A stretch of 64,000 bases of DNA from Rhizobium sullae (lineage in GTDB: Bacteria > Pseudomonadota > Alphaproteobacteria > Rhizobiales > Rhizobiaceae), in contig NZ_CP104143.1 of the NCBI RefSeq assembly GCF_025200715.1, forward strand, positions 372,001-436,000, written 5' to 3'. Below the pieces are notes generated by a model. It saw nothing but the letters and a program-made list of their open reading frames with translations, ran no database searches and was not told the origin of the DNA. The position numbers and the translations under genes are program-made. Below are positions 27,432 through 36,003 of this stretch, piece after piece (position 1 is the stretch's first letter; every line of letters begins with the position of its first letter).

Positions 27432-28871
27432 ATGTCCGACGCCATCTCTTTTCTCGCTCCACGTGCCGATGTGCTCGCTCGCCGCCGCCAGATCGTCGGC
27501 GATCTCGTCGACCTGCTGCCGCCCGAATGTCTCGTTCATGAAGCGCGCGAACTCGTGCCCTTCGAAACCGACGCATTCGTTGCCTATCGCCGTATGCCGC
27601 TTGCCGTCGCCTTGCCGCGCACCACCGCCGAAGTCGCGGCCGTGATGAAATATTGCCATCGCTACGGCATTCCGGTCGTGCCGCGCGGGGCAGGCACGTC
27701 GCTCTCGGGCGGCGCCATCCCGCAGGAGGATGCGGTCGTGATAGGCCTTTCGAAGATGAATCGCATTCTGGAGGTCGATTATCAAAACCGCGCGGCCGTC
27801 GTCCAAGCAGGTGTCACCAACCTCAACATCTCAGAATCCGTCTCCGCGGACGGCTTCTTCTATGCACCCGATCCCAGTTCGCAATTGGCCTGTACCATCG
27901 GCGGCAACATTGGCATGAACTCCGGCGGCGCGCACTGCCTGAAATACGGCGTCACGACCAACAACCTGCTCGGCGTGAAGATGGTGCTGACGGATGGAAC
28001 CGTCATCGAGCTCGGTGGCAAGGCGCTGGATGCCGGAGGTTACGACCTGCTGGGGTTGGTCTGCGGCCACGAGGGCCAACTCGGCATCGTCACCGAAGCG
28101 ACGGTCCGTCTGATCGCCAAGCCCGAGGGCGCACGGCCGGTGCTCTTCGGTTTCGATACGTCCGAGGAGGCAGGCTCCTGTGTTGCCGATATCATCGCGG
28201 CGGGCATCATCCCCGTGGCGATCGAGTTCATGGATAAGCCGGCGATCGAGATATGCGAGGCCTTTGCCCATGCGGGGTACCCACTCGATGCCGGCGCGCT
28301 GCTGATCGTCGAGGTCGAGGGCTCGGAGGCGGAAATGGACGACACGCTGAAAAGCATCGTCGAGATTGCCCGCCGCCATGGCGTAAAGACCATCCGCGAA
28401 AGCCAGTCAGCGACGGAGGCGGCGCAGATATGGAAGGGCCGCAAGTCCGCATTCGGGGCCACGGGCCGGGTCGCGGACTATATCTGCATGGATGGCACGG
28501 TGCCGCTCAGTCAGCTTTCCTACGTGCTGAAAAAGACGTCGGAGATTGTCGATTCCTACGGCCTGCGCGTCGCAAACGTCTTTCACGCCGGCGATGGCAA
28601 CATGCACCCTTTGATCCTTTTCAATGCCAACGATCCGGAAGACGCAGCGCGCGCGGAGGCCGCGGGCAACGACATCCTGAAGCTCTGCGTCGATGCCGGC
28701 GGCTGTCTCACGGGCGAACATGGCGTCGGTATAGAGAAGCGCGATCTGATGCGGCATCAATTCTCCGACGTGGATCTCTCCCAGCAGATGGCGGTGCGCG
28801 CCGCCTTCGATCCCGGCTGGCTGCTCAATCCATCCAAGGTCTTTCCGCTAGACGGACGCGGCGCCACATGA
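27432..28871 (+). CDS. glcD: glycolate oxidase FAD-binding subunit GlcD
   Basis: A 479-residue FAD-linked oxidase. The PCMH-type FAD domain has VPRGAGTSLSGGAIP, SSQLACTIGGNIGMNSGGAHCLKYG and VCGHEGQLGIVTEATVRL, and the C-terminal cap has VFHAGDGNMHPLIL and TGEHGVGIEKRDLM with the metal-binding His residues. GlcD oxidises glycolate to glyoxylate with GlcE and GlcF at the inner membrane. ATG 27432 has AAGGAAG upstream; upstream in-frame codons are rejected because they have no site. Its stop overlaps the glcE start (ATGA, 28868-28871). Confidence 0.95.
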   Translation: MSDAISFLAPRADVLARRRQIVGDLVDLLPPECLVHEARELVPFETDAFVAYRRMPLAVALPRTTAEVAAVMKYCHRYGIPVVPRGAGTSLSGGAIPQEDAVVIGLSKMNRILEVDYQNRAAVVQAGVTNLNISESVSADGFFYAPDPSSQLACTIGGNIGMNSGGAHCLKYGVTTNNLLGVKMVLTDGTVIELGGKALDAGGYDLLGLVCGHEGQLGIVTEATVRLIAKPEGARPVLFGFDTSEEAGSCVADIIAAGIIPVAIEFMDKPAIEICEAFAHAGYPLDAGALLIVEVEGSEAEMDDTLKSIVEIARRHGVKTIRESQSATEAAQIWKGRKSAFGATGRVADYICMDGTVPLSQLSYVLKKTSEIVDSYGLRVANVFHAGDGNMHPLILFNANDPEDAARAEAAGNDILKLCVDAGGCLTGEHGVGIEKRDLMRHQFSDVDLSQQMAVRAAFDPGWLLNPSKVFPLDGRGAT

Positions 28872-30067
28872 CCGATTTTCTGCCGGAGACGGAAGAGGAC
28901 GCAGCCTCGATCATCCGTGAACACGCGACCGCGGGCAGGGCGCTTGCCGTATGTGGCGGCAACACGCGCTCGGGCTTCGGCAATGCCGTGAAGGCGGAGG
29001 ACCGGTTGTGCTCGACTGGTCTGACCGGGATCGTCTCATACAATCCCGGCGAGATGGTCATGACCGCGCGTGCCGGAACGCGCCTTGCGGAGGTCGAGGC
29101 GGCGCTTGCGGGAAACGGCCAGATGCTGGCTTTCGAGGCGATGGACCACCGCCCAGTCATGGGCACGTCCGGTGAGCCGACCATCGGCGGCGTCTTTGCC
29201 GCCAACGTCTCCGGTCCTCGCCGCTTCGTCGCGGGCGCCGCACGCGACAGCCTGCTCGGCATCCGCTTCGTCAACGGCAAGGGCGAGATCGTCAAGGCGG
29301 GAGGACGGGTGATGAAGAACGTCACCGGCCTCGATCTCGTCAAGCTTCTCACCGGCTCGCACGGCACGCTCGGTCTATTGACGGAAGTCACCTTCCGCGT
29401 GCCGCCGCGGCCGAAAACAGAAGAGACGATCGTCATCTCCAGCCTCAACGACGCGGAAGCGGCGGGGGCGATGGCCGCGGCGATGGCGCAGCCAGTCGAG
29501 GTCTCAGGGGCTGCTCACCTTCCCTTGACCGTTACCTGGAAATTCCTTGGCGGCAAGCTGCCGGAGGGCGAGGCGACCGTTCTCAGGATCGAAGGTCTGC
29601 CTGGCTCCGTCGAAGCGCGGGCTGAAAAGCTGGCCTCGGCGATGTCGGCCTTCGGCACGGTCGCGAGATTGGGTGAGTTCGCCAGCCGCCAGCTCTGGCG
29701 CGAAATCCGCGATGTGCTTCCTTATGCTGATGGAACGATGCGTCCGGTCTGGCGCGCGTCCGTCGCCCCGACTATCGGCCATCAGCTCGTCGCCGCCCTC
29801 CGCCTCGAAGTCGGCGTCGATGCGTTTTACGACTGGCAGGGCGGCTTGGTCTGGATGCGAATGGAGGCCGATCCGGAGGCGGAGCTGAGCCGCCGCTTCG
29901 TCAAGGTGCTCGGAGGCGGCCATGTCACGCTGATCCGGGCAAGTGACACGGCGCGCGCTGCCGTGTCGGCGTTCCAGCCGCAGCCTGAAGCCGTCGCGCA
30001 GCTTTCGGCGCGGGTGAAGGAGAAATTCGATCCCGCGGGAATACTCAATCCGGGAAAGATGGGGTGA
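28868..30067 (+). CDS. glcE: glycolate oxidase FAD-binding subunit GlcE
   Basis: A 399-residue second FAD-domain protein of the complex: VCGGNTRSGFGN, then MDHRPVMGTSGEPTIGGVFAANVSGPRRF, AGAARDSLLGIRFVNGKGEIVKAGGRVMKNVTGLDLVKLLTGSHGTLG and the closing EKFDPAGILNPGKMG. It is shorter than GlcD and lacks the His-rich cap residues, as is normal for GlcE. Translation is coupled to glcD by a four-base ATGA overlap. A long palindromic repeat separates it from glcF. Confidence 0.93.
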   Translation: MTDFLPETEEDAASIIREHATAGRALAVCGGNTRSGFGNAVKAEDRLCSTGLTGIVSYNPGEMVMTARAGTRLAEVEAALAGNGQMLAFEAMDHRPVMGTSGEPTIGGVFAANVSGPRRFVAGAARDSLLGIRFVNGKGEIVKAGGRVMKNVTGLDLVKLLTGSHGTLGLLTEVTFRVPPRPKTEETIVISSLNDAEAAGAMAAAMAQPVEVSGAAHLPLTVTWKFLGGKLPEGEATVLRIEGLPGSVEARAEKLASAMSAFGTVARLGEFASRQLWREIRDVLPYADGTMRPVWRASVAPTIGHQLVAALRLEVGVDAFYDWQGGLVWMRMEADPEAELSRRFVKVLGGGHVTLIRASDTARAAVSAFQPQPEAVAQLSARVKEKFDPAGILNPGKMG

Positions 30068-30097
30068 TATGATGGCCGTTATCCGATCGTGGCAGCA

Positions 30098-30254
30098 CCC
30101 CCCTCTGTCCCTATGGGACATCTCCCCCACAAGGGGGGAGATCGGCACAAGACGGGTTGCCCCACTTCCGCACCCGCGTGCCCTGAAAGACAATGAGCCC
30201 GCCTCATCCGATCTCCCCCCTTGTGGGGGAGATGTCCGGCAGGACAGAGGGCGG
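30098..30254. repeat. RIME-like palindromic intergenic element between glcE and glcF
   Basis: The arm at 30098-30145 and the arm at 30208-30254 are near-perfect reverse complements (CCCTCTGTCC, GGACATCTCCCCCAC, AAGGGGGGAGATCGG shared), about 48 bases each with a ~62-base centre. Each arm also contains its own CTCCCCC-ACAAGG-GGGGAG hairpin. This matches the double-palindrome form of rhizobial intergenic mosaic elements as remembered. It sits inside the glc operon and ends ~30 bases before the glcF start. Confidence 0.8.
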
Positions 30255-30283
30255 TACGCCTCCCTACGGCCGGGAGTTGCCTG

Positions 30284-31594
30284 ATGCAAACCAACTTCAC
30301 CGCCGAGCAGCTAACCGATCCGCACGTTGCCGAATCCGAGAAGATCCTGCGCAAATGCGTGCATTGCGGCTTCTGTACCGCGACTTGTCCCACCTATGTG
30401 ACGCTCGGCAACGAGCTCGACAGCCCGCGTGGCCGCATCTATCTCATTAAGGACATGCTGGAGAACGGCCGGGCTGCGGATGCCGAAGTGGTCATGCATA
30501 TCGACCGCTGTCTTTCCTGCCTTGCCTGTGTGACGACCTGTCCATCCGGCGTCGACTACATGCATCTCGTCGATCATGCCCGCGCGCATATCGAGAAGAC
30601 CTATAAACGTCCGTTCATGAACCGGGTCACGCGCGGCATTCTGGCGGCGGTGCTGCCCTATCCGGGCCGCTTCCGCTTGGCATTGAAGCTTGCGCAGGTC
30701 GGTAGACCGCTCAAGGGTCTGATGCGTGCGCCGGCCTTGAAGCCCTTTGCCGCGATGCTGGCGCTTGCGCCGCGGCATATTCCAGCGCCGTCGCCCTTCT
30801 CACGGCCGGCGGTCCATGCTCCGAAGGTGGAAATGCGCGGCCGGGTCGCGATCCTGACCGGCTGCGCCCAGCCGGTCCTCGATCCCGCCATCAACGAAGC
30901 GGCGATCAGGCTTTTGACGCGCTTCGGCATCGAGGTCGTGACGCCTCTTGGTGAGGTCTGCTGCGGCTCGCTGGTGCATCACATGGGCCGCGAGGAGCAG
31001 GCGCTTGCAAGCGCAAGAGAGAATGTCGACGTCTGGATGCGCGAGATCGAAAAGGGCGGTCTGGACGCAATCATCATCACCGCCTCCGGCTGCGGCACGA
31101 CGATTAAGGACTACGGCCATATGCTCCGCCTCGATCCCGCCTATGCAGAAAAGGCGGCGCGCATCTCGGCACTGGCGAAGGACGTCACGGAATACCTGGC
31201 CTCGCTGGACCTGCCTGCCACTATGCCGAAGGGCCTGACGGTCGCCTATCATTCTGCCTGCTCCATGCAGCACGGCCAGAAGATCACCATGGCGCCGAAA
31301 CAGCTTCTGAAAGCGGCCGGCTTCACGGTGCGCGATCCGGCGGAAGGTCATCTCTGTTGCGGCTCAGCCGGAACCTATAACATCATGCAGCCGGATATCT
31401 CTGAGGTACTGAAGGCGCGCAAGGTGAAGAATATCGAGGTAACGAAGCCGGATGTGATCGCGACCGGCAATATCGGCTGCATCACGCAGATCGCCACCGG
31501 TACGGCGATCCCAATTCTGCATACGGTTGAATTGCTTGATTGGGCCTATGGTGGCGATATACCGCAAAAATTAAGAGGTTTTCCGCTAGCGTGA
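30284..31594 (+). CDS. glcF: glycolate oxidase iron-sulfur subunit GlcF
   Basis: A 436-residue protein with two [4Fe-4S] ferredoxin motifs, CVHCGFCTATCP (about 24-35) and CLSCLACVTTCP (about 78-89), followed by two CCG domains (EVCCGSLVHHMG and GHLCCGSAGTYN; also HSACSMQHGQK). It passes electrons from the GlcD/GlcE flavins to the quinone pool. ATG 30284 has CGGGAG upstream; in-frame codons further upstream belong to the palindromic repeat and are rejected. The start lies 216 bases after glcE, unlike the overlap of glcD and glcE, because the repeat is inserted there. Confidence 0.94.
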   Translation: MQTNFTAEQLTDPHVAESEKILRKCVHCGFCTATCPTYVTLGNELDSPRGRIYLIKDMLENGRAADAEVVMHIDRCLSCLACVTTCPSGVDYMHLVDHARAHIEKTYKRPFMNRVTRGILAAVLPYPGRFRLALKLAQVGRPLKGLMRAPALKPFAAMLALAPRHIPAPSPFSRPAVHAPKVEMRGRVAILTGCAQPVLDPAINEAAIRLLTRFGIEVVTPLGEVCCGSLVHHMGREEQALASARENVDVWMREIEKGGLDAIIITASGCGTTIKDYGHMLRLDPAYAEKAARISALAKDVTEYLASLDLPATMPKGLTVAYHSACSMQHGQKITMAPKQLLKAAGFTVRDPAEGHLCCGSAGTYNIMQPDISEVLKARKVKNIEVTKPDVIATGNIGCITQIATGTAIPILHTVELLDWAYGGDIPQKLRGFPLA

Positions 31595-31632
31595 GACCGG
31601 CCGGTTTTCGGCCGGTCACGGAGTTCGGCGCT

Positions 31633-32064
31633 ATGCGGCGTACAATCACTTTGCTTGCAGGTTTGCTTGGCGCGGCAGGTGCCGCTCACGCCGACAGCCG
31701 CTTCTTTTGCTCGACGGACGATAATAGCGCCCGGTTCACGATCGAAAGCGGCTTCCAGGACGAGGCAGGCCATAAGCTTAATCATTTCCGCGGCGCGCTG
31801 ATGGTCAAGAACGCCTCGGTTCCCGGGGCTTTCAGGAAACGCGTGTTCGATTCCAGCAAACTGACGAACCGCTGGTCGCATGACGGTGAACTCCGCCTCG
31901 AGATTTTCGATGATGGCGGCGAAGACGCCAAAGACCAGTCGCTGAGCCTCGTCATTCTGGCCGCAGGCCGCGGGAAGAACTTTTCAGGTACCTACGGACT
32001 GATGATCAGCGGGGACGGAAAGCCGTTCACCGCCAGCGGCAAGGTCAGCTGCGGGTCCAAGTGA
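31633..32064 (+). CDS. small exported protein of unknown function
   Basis: A 143-residue protein with a signal peptide (RRTITLLAGLLGAAGAAHA, cleavage after AHA). The mature domain has two Cys residues (FFCSTDD near the start and KVSCGS at the end) that could form a disulfide tying the N- and C-termini of a beta-rich domain. ATG 31633 has GGAG nine bases upstream. The gene lies 38 bases after glcF and may be read from its transcript. The family was not recognised. Confidence 0.7.
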   Translation: MRRTITLLAGLLGAAGAAHADSRFFCSTDDNSARFTIESGFQDEAGHKLNHFRGALMVKNASVPGAFRKRVFDSSKLTNRWSHDGELRLEIFDDGGEDAKDQSLSLVILAAGRGKNFSGTYGLMISGDGKPFTASGKVSCGSK

Positions 32065-32112
32065 GCCGCGCTGGATTGAACAGGCCGTAACAATTTCACC
32101 TGACGTCGATAT

Positions 32113-32136
32113 GAAAGGGCGGCGCAAAGCCGCCCT
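32113..32136 (-). terminator. terminator of the first L,D-transpeptidase gene
   Basis: AGGGCGGC (32116-32123) and GCCGCCCT (32129-32136) pair around GCAAA; on the minus strand the stem is followed by TTTC. It may also serve the convergent plus-strand gene ending at 32064. Confidence 0.65.
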
Positions 32137-32160
32137 CGTCATCAGGTCATCAGCGACGTA

Positions 32161-32832
32161 TCAGCCGCCACCGAAGACGGTGCGCAGCACGTCGATGCCC
32201 CTGTCCTGGAACGCGACGTTGCCCTGCTTGTTGCCGGGGCCGATGACGATCACCTTCGTGCCGACCGGAGCGCGTGAATAAAGGTGCATGACGTCGTTGT
32301 TCATCATGCGGATGCAGCCGGAAGACATATTGAGGCCGATCGTCCAGGGCTGATTGGTGCCGTGGATGCGAAAAATGGTGTCGCGGCCGCCCTTATAGAG
32401 ATACATGGCGCGTGCACCGAGCGGATTGTCCTCGCCGCCCTCCTGGAAGGCCGGAATGATGTGGCCCTTGCGGGCTTCGCGGACACGCATCTCGGCTGGC
32501 GGCGTCCAGCTCGGCCATTCTGCCTTGCGGCCGACCTTGACGACGCCCGACCAGCCGAAGCCGTCGCGGCCGACCCCAATGCCGTAGCGCGTGGCGCGGT
32601 TCTTCGACTCGACGAAGTAGAGATACTTGTTGTTGGTATCGACGATGATCGTCCCGGGTGCTTCGTCGGTTACGAGCCGCACGAGCTTGCGCTTATATTG
32701 CGGCTTGACGAACTTCGATTGCGCGACGCGGACGACCGGCGCTGCATCGCGCGCCGGTTGGGCAACGGCGGGCGTTATTGCAACGGAAAACGCAATGCCG
32801 GCGGCCATGAGGCCGGAGGCGACTTTCAGCAT
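32161..32832 (-). CDS. L,D-transpeptidase (YkuD domain), copy 1
   Basis: A 223-residue exported protein: signal peptide MLKVASGLMAAGIAFSVAI with cleavage near AVAQ, then a YkuD domain with GTIIVDTNNKYLYFVE, and the catalytic motif IHGTNQPWTIG followed by SSGCIRM (nucleophile Cys, with the conserved His and Arg). These enzymes form 3-3 peptidoglycan cross-links or attach proteins to peptidoglycan in the periplasm. A related copy is directly upstream on the same strand (32970-33713), and a hairpin between them suggests separate transcripts. Confidence 0.92.
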   Translation of the reverse strand: MLKVASGLMAAGIAFSVAITPAVAQPARDAAPVVRVAQSKFVKPQYKRKLVRLVTDEAPGTIIVDTNNKYLYFVESKNRATRYGIGVGRDGFGWSGVVKVGRKAEWPSWTPPAEMRVREARKGHIIPAFQEGGEDNPLGARAMYLYKGGRDTIFRIHGTNQPWTIGLNMSSGCIRMMNNDVMHLYSRAPVGTKVIVIGPGNKQGNVAFQDRGIDVLRTVFGGG

Positions 32833-32855
32833 GATTGATTCCCCTCAAAAGCAAG

Positions 32856-32888
32856 ATCGGGCTGAAGCTACCTGAACTTCAGCCCGAT
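32856..32888 (-). terminator. hairpin between the two L,D-transpeptidase genes
   Basis: A perfect 12-bp stem, ATCGGGCTGAAG (32856-32867) and CTTCAGCCCGAT (32877-32888), with a nine-base loop. On the minus strand it follows copy 2 and is succeeded by CTTGCTTTT, so it is probably the terminator of copy 2. Confidence 0.7.
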
Positions 32889-32969
32889 TCAAGATCAGTT
32901 GCCGCCACTGTAGCAATTTTTGAGTGTGCCGGCCGGCTGTTCTTGCAGAGCGGAATTAAATTCCGGCCG

Positions 32970-33713
32970 TTACATGACGATAACGCGCGTACCCACGGTG
33001 ACGCGTTCGTAAAGGTCGACAACGTCTTCATTGCGCAGGCGGATGCAGCCGGAGGAAACGGCGCTGCCGATCGTCCAGGGCGCGTTGGTGCCGTGGATAC
33101 GGTAGAGCGTCGAGCCGAGATACATGGCGCGGGAGCCGAGCGGGTTCTCCGGGCCGCCATCCATGCGTGCGGGCAGGTAATGCCCTTTCGCGGCTTCGCG
33201 GCTGATCATGTCGGAAGGTGGCGTCCAAATCGGCCATTCCGATTTGCGGGTGATCTTGTGCACGCCGGCCCACTCGAAGCCCGGCTTGCCGACGCCGACG
33301 CCATAACGTCGCGCCTTGCCGTTCGCCATCACGAGATAGAGAAAGCGGTTGTTGGTGTCGATGACGATCGTCCCCGGTCTTTCCTTGGTCTGGTAATCGA
33401 CCATCTGCGGTAGATATTGCGGCTCGATCTGATGGCGGATCACCGGTACTCCGGGATGAACGGACGCGACCTGCTGCGCGGCCGGTGCGCGGCGGAAGAA
33501 CCGGCGCTGGAAGAAGCCGAAGCCACGCTGCTGTACGGCAGGGCGCTGATAGACGACAGGGCGGACGCTACCGCCGCCGAGTTGGTTGAGCCACGGCGCG
33601 GTGAGATCGGGGCTGAGAACGACGGGCGGGCGGCTCGCATAACGATCGTCGCCGAGCGTCGGTGAGGCAAGAAGGCCAATCAGGCCGGCGGCAATCAAGA
33701 TGGATTTCATCAT
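32970..33713 (-). CDS. L,D-transpeptidase (YkuD domain), copy 2
   Basis: A 247-residue exported protein: signal peptide MMKSILIAAGLIGLLASPTLG, a ~90-residue Arg/Gln/Pro-rich linker, then the YkuD domain with GTIVIDTNNRFLYLVM and the catalytic IHGTNAPWTIG plus SSGCIRL. The YkuD part is close to copy 1 (shared EWPxWTPPxxM, NPLGxRAMYL), pointing to a tandem duplication; the linker before the domain is longer here. Rhizobia carry many such enzymes and partial redundancy is expected. Confidence 0.92.
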   Translation of the reverse strand: MMKSILIAAGLIGLLASPTLGDDRYASRPPVVLSPDLTAPWLNQLGGGSVRPVVYQRPAVQQRGFGFFQRRFFRRAPAAQQVASVHPGVPVIRHQIEPQYLPQMVDYQTKERPGTIVIDTNNRFLYLVMANGKARRYGVGVGKPGFEWAGVHKITRKSEWPIWTPPSDMISREAAKGHYLPARMDGGPENPLGSRAMYLGSTLYRIHGTNAPWTIGSAVSSGCIRLRNEDVVDLYERVTVGTRVIVM

Positions 33714-33926
33714 CGGACGGGCTCTCTACAAAATGGCCGAAAATGCATGAAGGCGGCATTTCCCGCCTGCTGGGATGCTGCCACCATCCCGCGAGCGAAT
33801 GGTAAAGATCGATTCATTGGAAGCCGGCCGGCGGAATAAACTTTTCGTCAGGGTTACTGTTCGGTTTGGAAAGAAGGTTGGCAAATGGTAAAGCCCGATT
33901 TTCGAGTGCAGGAGCTGCGGAGAAGA

Positions 33927-34556
33927 ATGAGCGAATCGGGCACTATCACCGGCGAAGACGGCAAGAGCCGCTGCCATTGGCACGCCAATCTCCCCGACTA
34001 CATGCGTTATCATGATGAGGAATGGGGCCGTCCCGTGACCGATGATATCCGGCTCTTCGAGAAAATCTGCCTCGAGGGTTTTCAGTCCGGTCTCTCCTGG
34101 CTGACGATTCTGCGCAAGCGCGAGAATTTCCGCGCCGCCTTCGCAGACTTCGATTTCGAAAAGATCGCGCTCTTCGACGAGCGGGATATCGAGCGCTGCC
34201 TCGCCGACCCCGGAATCGTCCGCCACCGCGGCAAGATTGTGTCAACGATCAACAATGCCAGGCGCGCGATCGCGCTACGGACCGAATTCGGCTCGCTCGC
34301 GCATTACTTCTGGAGCTATGAGCCGCAACTTCACGAACGTCCGACCCGTGTTGACCGCCAGCATGTGGCGGCCAATCCAACGACGCCGGTTTCTATCAGG
34401 ATATCGAAGGATTTGAAGAAGCGCGGCTGGACCTTTGTCGGTCCGACCACAGTTTATGCCTTCATGCAGGCAATGGGTCTCGTCAACGATCATATCGAAG
34501 GCTGCTTCTGCCGAGCCGAGGTGGAGGCGATGCGCGCGGCATTGCTGCGCCCATGA
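33927..34556 (+). CDS. tag: DNA-3-methyladenine glycosylase I
   Basis: The product has the Tag family pattern: RCHWHANLPDYMRYHDEEWGRPVTDD, LFEKICLEGFQSGLSWLTILRKRENF, FDFEKIA, and the C-terminal SKDLKKRGWTFVGPTTVYAFMQAMGLVNDH followed by CFCR. The Cys/His residues near both ends bind zinc. It removes 3-methyladenine from alkylated DNA in base-excision repair. ATG 33927 (209 residues) is preferred because the family starts near there; ATG 33885 with AAGG upstream would add 14 basic residues. The stop overlaps the next start (ATGA). Confidence 0.93.
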   Translation: MSESGTITGEDGKSRCHWHANLPDYMRYHDEEWGRPVTDDIRLFEKICLEGFQSGLSWLTILRKRENFRAAFADFDFEKIALFDERDIERCLADPGIVRHRGKIVSTINNARRAIALRTEFGSLAHYFWSYEPQLHERPTRVDRQHVAANPTTPVSIRISKDLKKRGWTFVGPTTVYAFMQAMGLVNDHIEGCFCRAEVEAMRAALLRP

Positions 34557-35056
34557 AAGCTTGGATCGGAACCGTTGCGGCAGTCCTTTTGTCCGCTACG
34601 GCGGCATTTGCCCAGGCGCCGCAGCTCGATCCCGGCGAGAAGCTGGAGAAGCTCCAGTTTCCGGCCGTTACCATGCAGATCAAAGGCTGGACCAAATTCG
34701 GCAACAGCCATGTCTATACCCTGCCGGTGCGCGCCGGCCAGCACGTGAAGATCAGTTTCACGACCAAGAGCCAGTTCGCCTTTCTTGCGATCTTCGACCT
34801 TTCGAAGCCGGATGACGAAGCCTTCTTCGGCACCGACGAGGACGGCACGACGCTTGATGTGACCGTAAAGGAAAACACCACGTGGTTTCTGCGGCCTTAT
34901 TATTCCAAGGCCTCGCCGCGCCGTGGCCTTGGAGCGCCCTATACCCTGCTCGTCGAGCCTCAGCCAGCCGGCGAGCCGCAGCCCGCCACCCCGCAAGAGC
35001 CTGAGCGCCCTTCGCTTTTTCCGCCCGCCCCTTCGAAATCCGGCACCGGCGAATAG
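34553..35056 (+). CDS. small periplasmic protein coupled to tag
   Basis: A 167-residue protein with a signal peptide (MKAWIGTVAAVLLSATAAFAQ). The mature part is a beta-rich domain (HVYTLPVRAGQHVKISFTTKSQFAFLAIFD, then WFLRPYYSKASPRRG) like bacterial pre-peptidase or IAT-type beta sandwiches, followed by a Pro/Glu-rich tail. Its start overlaps the tag stop by four bases, so it is translated from the tag mRNA, although no functional link is evident. The gene was not recognised. Confidence 0.75.
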   Translation: MKAWIGTVAAVLLSATAAFAQAPQLDPGEKLEKLQFPAVTMQIKGWTKFGNSHVYTLPVRAGQHVKISFTTKSQFAFLAIFDLSKPDDEAFFGTDEDGTTLDVTVKENTTWFLRPYYSKASPRRGLGAPYTLLVEPQPAGEPQPATPQEPERPSLFPPAPSKSGTGE

Positions 35057-35057
35057 G

Positions 35058-35762
35058 TCAGGGTAATCCGTCGAGCAGGCCGCGAAGCTCGCCGAGATGG
35101 GCGATCTTGCGAAAGCGCGGCGCATCCTTCGGTTCGTCGACGTGCTCGAGAACCCAGGTCAGCTCATGTGGCACGAAGACGCCGTAACTGCCGGCGGCAA
35201 TTGCCGGCACGATGTCGGATTTCAGTGAATTGCCGACCATCATCGCCCGTTCCGGTCCATCGCCGACCTTCGAGAAAATCCGGCGATAGGTGACCGCGGT
35301 CTTCTCTGAGACGATCTCGACGGCATCGAAGAAATCGCCGAGGCCGGATTGGGCGAGCTTGCGTTCCTGGTCGAACAGGTCGCCTTTGGTGATCAGTACC
35401 AGCAAATAATTTCCGGCCAGCGCTTCCAGCGTCTCGCGCACATGCGGCATGGTCTCGACCGGATGGGACAGAAGATCGCGGCCCGTATCCAGAATTTGCG
35501 CGATCACGCTCGTCGGCACTTTGCCTTCGGTGATTTCGATCGCCGTCTCGATCATCGACAGCGTGAAGCCTTTTATGCCAAAGCCATAGTGGCTGAGGTT
35601 GCGCTTTTCGGATTCCAGCAGGCGTTCCGAAATCTTCGGACCCTCGGCGAAATCGGCGAGCAATTCCCTGAAGTGCTCTTCGGTCAGCCGGTAGTATTGT
35701 TCGTTCTGCCAGAGCGTGTCATCGGCATCGAAGCCAATCGTCGTCAGCGCATGCTTGCTCAT
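35058..35762 (-). CDS. HAD-family hydrolase
   Basis: A 234-residue protein with HAD motif I GFDADDTLWQNE (nucleophile Asp), motif II LVLITKGD, motif III Lys in SEKTAVTYRRIF and motif IV MVGNSLKSDIVPA. The cap is helical, as in class I phosphatases. AGGAG six bases before ATG 35762 fixes the start; the open frame upstream of it is not coding. Members dephosphorylate small metabolites; no substrate is predictable. It converges with the gene ending at 35056. Confidence 0.88.
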   Translation of the reverse strand: MSKHALTTIGFDADDTLWQNEQYYRLTEEHFRELLADFAEGPKISERLLESEKRNLSHYGFGIKGFTLSMIETAIEITEGKVPTSVIAQILDTGRDLLSHPVETMPHVRETLEALAGNYLLVLITKGDLFDQERKLAQSGLGDFFDAVEIVSEKTAVTYRRIFSKVGDGPERAMMVGNSLKSDIVPAIAAGSYGVFVPHELTWVLEHVDEPKDAPRFRKIAHLGELRGLLDGLP

Positions 35763-36003
35763 CTCAGGCTCCTGCAACCCATGAAGCCGCAATCTATTGA
35801 GCGGCCGCGTCGAGACAAGGGCTTTTGCTTTTTCGTCGCAGCACGCTGCGGCGGCGTTGAAAAGCAAACAATCGGGATTAGGTAAATAATGCCTACCCTG
35901 CAGCCAGCCCCGGCTGTGCCTGATACGTGCAGGCCAATAACCAAAAAATATCGTTCAGCAGTCCGCAAGCGCCCCCCTGCGGCCGACACAAGGAAATTTC
36001 TCC

